Shown here one piece after another: positions 60,031-64,000 of a DNA stretch of 64,000 nucleotides. Each line of letters starts with the position of its first letter. Position 1 is the stretch's first letter. A program made the translations under genes and the position numbers. The stretch lies in assembly GCA_963966185.1 (NCBI GenBank), contig CAWZYM010000140.1, positions 124,001-188,000 on the forward strand. Direction: 5' to 3'. Below the pieces are notes generated by a model. That model ran no database searches and had not been told where the DNA came from. It worked only from the letters and a program-made list of their open reading frames with translations. The DNA is from Rhabditoides inermis. Lineage: Eukaryota; Nematoda; Chromadorea; Rhabditida; Rhabditidae.

Positions 60031-60690
60031 TGTTGTAGTGCAGGTTTTGCTAATTTTCGTTTCCTTTGTCCTTGAATGGGACCACCAAAACTTTATTGTA
60101 TTGGGACAAATTTCTGAGGTGTTGTAGTGCAGGTTTTGCCAATTTTACTTGTCCTTGTTAGGAGCCACGAGTGTTGCAATATATGAGAACAAACCTATGA
60201 AGTGTTGTAGTGCAGGTTTTGCCAACTTTCCTTGTGATTGGTAGGGGTAAGGAAAGTCGTATTATATCGTGACAAGTCTCTGGAGTGTTGTCGTGAAGGT
60301 TTTGCAAGTTTTCCTCTCCCTAGGCAGTGGCCACAAGTGTTTTAATGTATTGGAACAAACGTCTTGAGTGTTGTCGTGCAGGTTTTGCCAATTTTCCTTG
60401 TCCTTGGTAGGGGAAAGGAAAGTCGTATTTTATTGTGACAAGCCTCTGGAATGTTGTCAGGCAGGTTTTGCCAATTTTCCTTGTCCTTGCTAGGAGCCAC
60501 GAGTGTTGCAATATATGAATATATGAGAACAAACCTCTGAAGTGTTGTAGTGCAGGTTTTGCTAATTTTCGTTTCCTTTGTCCTTGAATGGGACCACCAA
60601 AACTTTATTGTATTGGGACAAATTTCTGAGGTGTTGTAGTGCAGGTTTTGCCAATTTTACTTGTCCTTGTTATGTAGGAGCCACGAGTGT
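59940..60690 (+). repeat. 6-mer HOR (512-bp period)
   Basis: The C-ins, D, C, A, F, A order starting at 59,940 recurs from 60,452. The offset of 512 bp equals six 83-bp units plus one D (+6) and one C-ins (+8). The second copy diverges at gttatgtaggagcc, which carries 4 extra bases. Confidence 0.82.
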
Positions 60691-61049
60691 TGCAATATAT
60701 GAGAACAAACCTATGAAGTGTTGTAGTGCAGGTTTTGCCAACTTTCCTTGTGATTGGTAGGGGTAAGGAAAGTCGTATTATATCGTGACAAGTCTCTGGA
60801 GTGTTGTCGTGAAGGTTTTGCAAGTTTTCCTCTCCCTAGGCAGGGGCCACAAGTGTTTTATTGTATTGGAACAAACGTCTTGAGTGTTGTCGTGCATGTT
60901 TTGCCGTTTTACCTTGTCCTTGGTTGGAACCACGAGTGTTGCAATATATGAGAACAAACATCTGCAGTGTTGTAGTGCAGGTTCTGCCAACTTTCCCAGT
61001 CCTTGGTAGGAGTCACGAGTGTTGCAATATATGAGAACAAACCTCTGAA

Positions 61050-62589
61050 GTGTTGTAGTGCAGGTTTTGCCAACTTTCCTTGTCCTTGGTAAGGGAACGG
61101 ACAGTCGTATTATATCGTGACAAGCCTCTGGAGTGTTGTCGTGCAGGTTTTGCTAATTTTCCTTGTCCTTGGTAGGGAAAAGGAAAATCGTATTATATCG
61201 TGACAAGCCTCTGGACAGTTGCCGTGCAGGTTTTGCCAATTTTCCTTGTCCTTGTCAGGAGCCACGAGTGTTGCAATATATGAATATATGAGAACCAACC
61301 TCTGAAGTGTTGTAGTGCAGGTTTTGCTAATTTTCGTTTCCTTTGTCCTTGAAAAGGACCACGAATACTTTATTGTATTGGGACAAATTTCTGAGGTGTT
61401 GTAGTGCAGGTTTTGCCAATTTTCCTTGTCCTTGGTAGGAGCCACGAGTGTAGCAATATATTAGAACAAACCTATGAAGTGTTGTAGTGCAGGTTTTGCC
61501 AACTTTCCTCGTCCTTGGTAAGGGAAAGGAAAGTCGTATTATATCGTGGCAAGCCTCTGGAGTGTTGTCGTGCAGGTTTTGCCAATTTTCCTTGTCCTTG
61601 GTAGAGAAAAGGAAAGTCGTATTATATCGTGACAAGCCTCTGGACAGTTGTCGTGCAGGTTTTGCCAATTTTCCTTGTCCTTGTTAGGAGCCACGAGTGT
61701 TGCAATATATAAGAACAAACCTCTGGAGTGTTGTCGTGCAGGTTTTACCAATTTTCCTTGTCCTTGGTAGGGAAAAGGAAAGTCGTATTATATCGTGACA
61801 AGCCTCTGGAATGTTGTCGTGCAGGTTTTGCCAATTTTCCTTGTCCTTGTTGGAAGCCACGAGTGTTGCAACATATGAGAACAAACCTATGAAGTGTTGT
61901 AGTGCAGGTTTTGCCAACTTTTCTTGTAATTGGTAGAGGTAAGGTGAATCGTATTAAATCGTGACAAGTCTCTGGAGTGTTGTCGTGCAGGTTTTGCAAG
62001 TTTTCCTCTCCCTAGGCAGTGGCCACAAGTGTTTTAATGTATTGGAACAAACGTCTTGAGTGTTGTCGTGCAGGTTTTGCTAATTTTCCTTGTCCTTGGT
62101 AGGGGAAAGGAAAGTCGTATTTTATTGTGACAAGCCTCTGGAATGTTGTCAGGCAGGTTTTGCCAATTTTCCTTGTCCTTGCTAGGAGCCACGAGTGTTG
62201 CATTATATGAATATATGAGAACAAACCTCTGAAGTGTTGTAGTGCAGGTTTTGCTAATTTTCGTTTTCTTTGTCCTTGAATGGGACCACCAAAACTTTAT
62301 TGTATTGGGACAAATTTCTGAGGTGTTGTAGTGCAGGTTTTGCCAATTTTACTTGTCCTTGTTATGTAGGAGCCACGAGTGTTGCAATATTTGAATAAAT
62401 GAGAACAAACCTCTGAAGTGTTGTAGTGCAGGTTTTGCTAATTTTCGTTTCCTTTGTCCTTGAATGGGACCACCAATACTTTATTGTATTGGGACCAATT
62501 TCTGAGGTGCTGTAGTGCAGGTTTTGCCAATTTTACTTGTCCTTGTTAGGAACCACGAGTGTTGCAATATATGAGAAGAAACCTATGAA
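61050..62589 (+). repeat. 18-mer HOR, copy 1 (1,540 bp)
   Basis: Repeats from 62,590 at constant offset 1,540 bp. This equals 18 units of 83 bp plus three D units (+18), three C-ins units (+24) and the 4-bp gttatgtagg insertion (+4). Shared markers are ggaacggacagtcg, gtcaggagcc and tagcaatatattag. Confidence 0.85.
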
Positions 62590-63615
62590 GTGTTGTAGTG
62601 CAGGTTTTGCCAACTTTCCTTGTCCTTGGTAAGGGAACGGACAGTCGTAAAATATCGTGACAAGCCTCTGGAGTGTTGTCGTGCAGGTTTTGCCAATTTT
62701 CCTTGTCCTTGGTAGGGGAAAGGAAAGTCGTGTTATATCGTGACAAGCCTCTGGACAGTTGTCGTGCAGGTTTTGCCAATTTTCCTTGTCCTTGTCAGGA
62801 GCCACGAGTGTTGCAATATATGAATATATGAGAACCAACCTCTGAAGTGTTGTAGTGCAGGTTTTGCTAATTTTCGTTTCCTTTGTCCTTGAATAGGACC
62901 ACGAATACTTTATTGTATTGGGACAAATTTCTGAGGTGTTGTAGTGCAGGTTTTGCCAATTTTCCTTGTCCTTGGTAGGAGCCACGAGTGTAGCAATATA
63001 TTAGAACAAACCTATGAAGTGTTGTAGTGCAGGTTTTGCCAACTTTCCTTGTCCTTGGTAAGGGAAAGGAAAGTCGTATTATATCGTGGCAAACCTCTGG
63101 AGTGTTGTCGTGCAGGTTTTGCCAATTTTCCTTGTCCTTGGTAGAGAAAAGAAAAGTCGTATTATATCGTGACAAGCCTGTGGACAGTTGTCGTGCAGGT
63201 TTTGCCAATTTTCCTTGTCCTTGTTAGGAGCCACGAGTGTTGCAATATATAAGAACAAACCTCTGGAGTGTTGTCGTGCAGGTTTTGCCAATTTTCCTTG
63301 TCCTTGGTAGGGAAAAGGAAAGTCGTACTATATCGTGACAAGCCTCTGGAATGTTGTCGTGCAGGTTTTGCCAATTTTCCTTGTCCTTGTTAGAAGCCAC
63401 GAGTGTTGCAACATATGAGAACAAACCTATGAAGTGTTGTAGTGCAGGTTTTGCCAACTTTTCTTGTAATTGGTAGGGGTAAGGAAAGTCGTATTATATC
63501 GTGACAAGTCTCTGGAGTGTTGTCGTGCAGGTTTTGCAAGTTTTCCTCTCCCTAGGCAGTGACCACAAGTGTTTTAATGTACTGGAACAAACGTCTTGAG
63601 TGTTGTCGTGCAGGT
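62590..63615 (+). repeat. 18-mer HOR, partial copy 2
   Basis: Collinear with 61,050-62,075 and then diverges near 63,620, where gtgtccttgttagggg replaces gtccttggtagggg. From there the order follows 59,790 onward instead (offset 3,827), so the copy was spliced from two sources. Confidence 0.82.
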
Positions 63616-64000
63616 TTTGCCAATTTTCCGTGTCCTTGTTAGGGGAAAGGAAAGTCGTATTATTTTGTGACAAGCCTCTTGAGTGTTGTCGTGCAGGTTT
63701 TGCCAATTTTCCTTGTCCTTGGTAGAGGAAAGGAAAGTCGTATTTTATTGTGACAAGCCTCTGGAATGTTGTCAGGCAGGTTTTGCCAATTTTCCTTGTC
63801 CTTGCTAGGAGCCACGAGTGTTGCAATATATGAATATATGAGAACAAACCTCTGAAGTGTTGTAGTGCAGGTTTTGCTAATTTTCGTTTCCTTTGTCCTT
63901 GAATGGAACCACCAAAACTTTATTGTATTGGGACAAATTTCTGAGGTGTTGTAGTGCAGGTTTTGCCAATTTTACTTGTCCTTGTTAGGAGCCACGAGTG

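Larger units (their letters stand above)
58968..64000 (+). repeat. Satellite array, domain 3, right arm (+ orientation)
   Basis: The array resumes at gtaggagccacgag with an atttgaataaatgag C-ins unit and runs off the window end. It has the same domain 3 variants as the left arm in opposite orientation: tagcaatatattag, gtcaggcagg, ctaggcagtggcc, aacggacagtcg. Positions 59,200-60,380 pair without gaps with 58,060-56,880. Further out the arms differ by block gains; for example a four-unit (332-bp) A-C-H-G type block is absent here between 60,020 and 60,320. Confidence 0.92.

Noticed and set aside
1..64000. Many open reading frames of 60-214 codons on both strands
   Set aside because: They are readings of the satellite in all frames. 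The same monomer bases give three different peptides (KDKENWQNLHDN, RTRKIGKTCTTT, QGQGKLAKPARQ) because 83 is not a multiple of 3. Many begin at TTG rather than ATG, and most end at the same TAA in the B/C unit. Frames break freely at one-base indels. No domain is recognisable.
1..64000. CRISPR array (conserved ~40 bp alternating with variable ~43 bp)
   Set aside because: The variable halves fall into a few recurring families that align to one another and to a common 83-bp ancestor, are reused in ordered HORs, and span tens of kilobases. Spacers would be unrelated and mostly unique. There are no cas genes.
1..64000. Telomeric repeat
   Set aside because: The word ttagg occurs once per unit inside gttaggagcc and never in tandem, so it is only part of the monomer.

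Overview
The whole window is one kind of non-coding DNA: a tandem satellite with an 83-bp monomer that runs off both ends. The only other sequence is a single 591-bp stretch (58,377-58,967). I see no protein-coding gene, rRNA, tRNA, CRISPR array or recognisable transposon. Kilobase-scale satellite organised into nested higher-order repeats (HORs) points to a eukaryotic, heterochromatin-like region (pericentromere, subtelomere, sex or B chromosome). I cannot name the organism from the sequence.

Monomer design: each unit has a near-invariant core (about 40 bp, containing gtgcaggttttgccaa and ending near ccttg) and a variable half of about 43 bp that falls into a few families, labelled here A, B, C, D, E, F, G and H. 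Two families carry fixed length changes: D is 89 bp (+6) and C-ins is 91 bp (+8). With these lengths several HOR periods add up exactly: 249 bp (3-mer), 415 (5-mer), 512 (6-mer), 830 (10-mer), 996 (12-mer), 1,540 (18-mer), 2,010 (24-mer), 2,778 (33-mer), 2,848 (34-mer) and 3,195 (38-mer).

Layout: Domain 1 (about 1-41,250) is all in one orientation (called +) and is a mosaic of these HORs. From about 32.1 to 41.6 kb it is peppered with one-base indels. At about 41.25 kb a different set of monomer variants (domain 2) begins, still in + orientation. At 42,124/42,125 the array flips orientation with no spacer and continues reversed to about 55.3 kb. Domain 3 then starts (55.3-58.376 kb, reversed), is interrupted by the 591-bp unique interval, and resumes in the opposite (+) orientation from 58,968 to the window end. 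Domain 3 is therefore a large inverted repeat of satellite around a unique centre. The unique centre holds an imperfect pair of direct repeats near its two ends and a 9-bp-stem hairpin.

The most notable structure is this inverted satellite pair with a unique loop. Both satellite edges stop at the same position within the monomer, and the architecture resembles a foldback-type element or an inverted-duplication scar. The many open frames are by-products of a stop-poor monomer whose length is not a multiple of three, and nothing supports translation.
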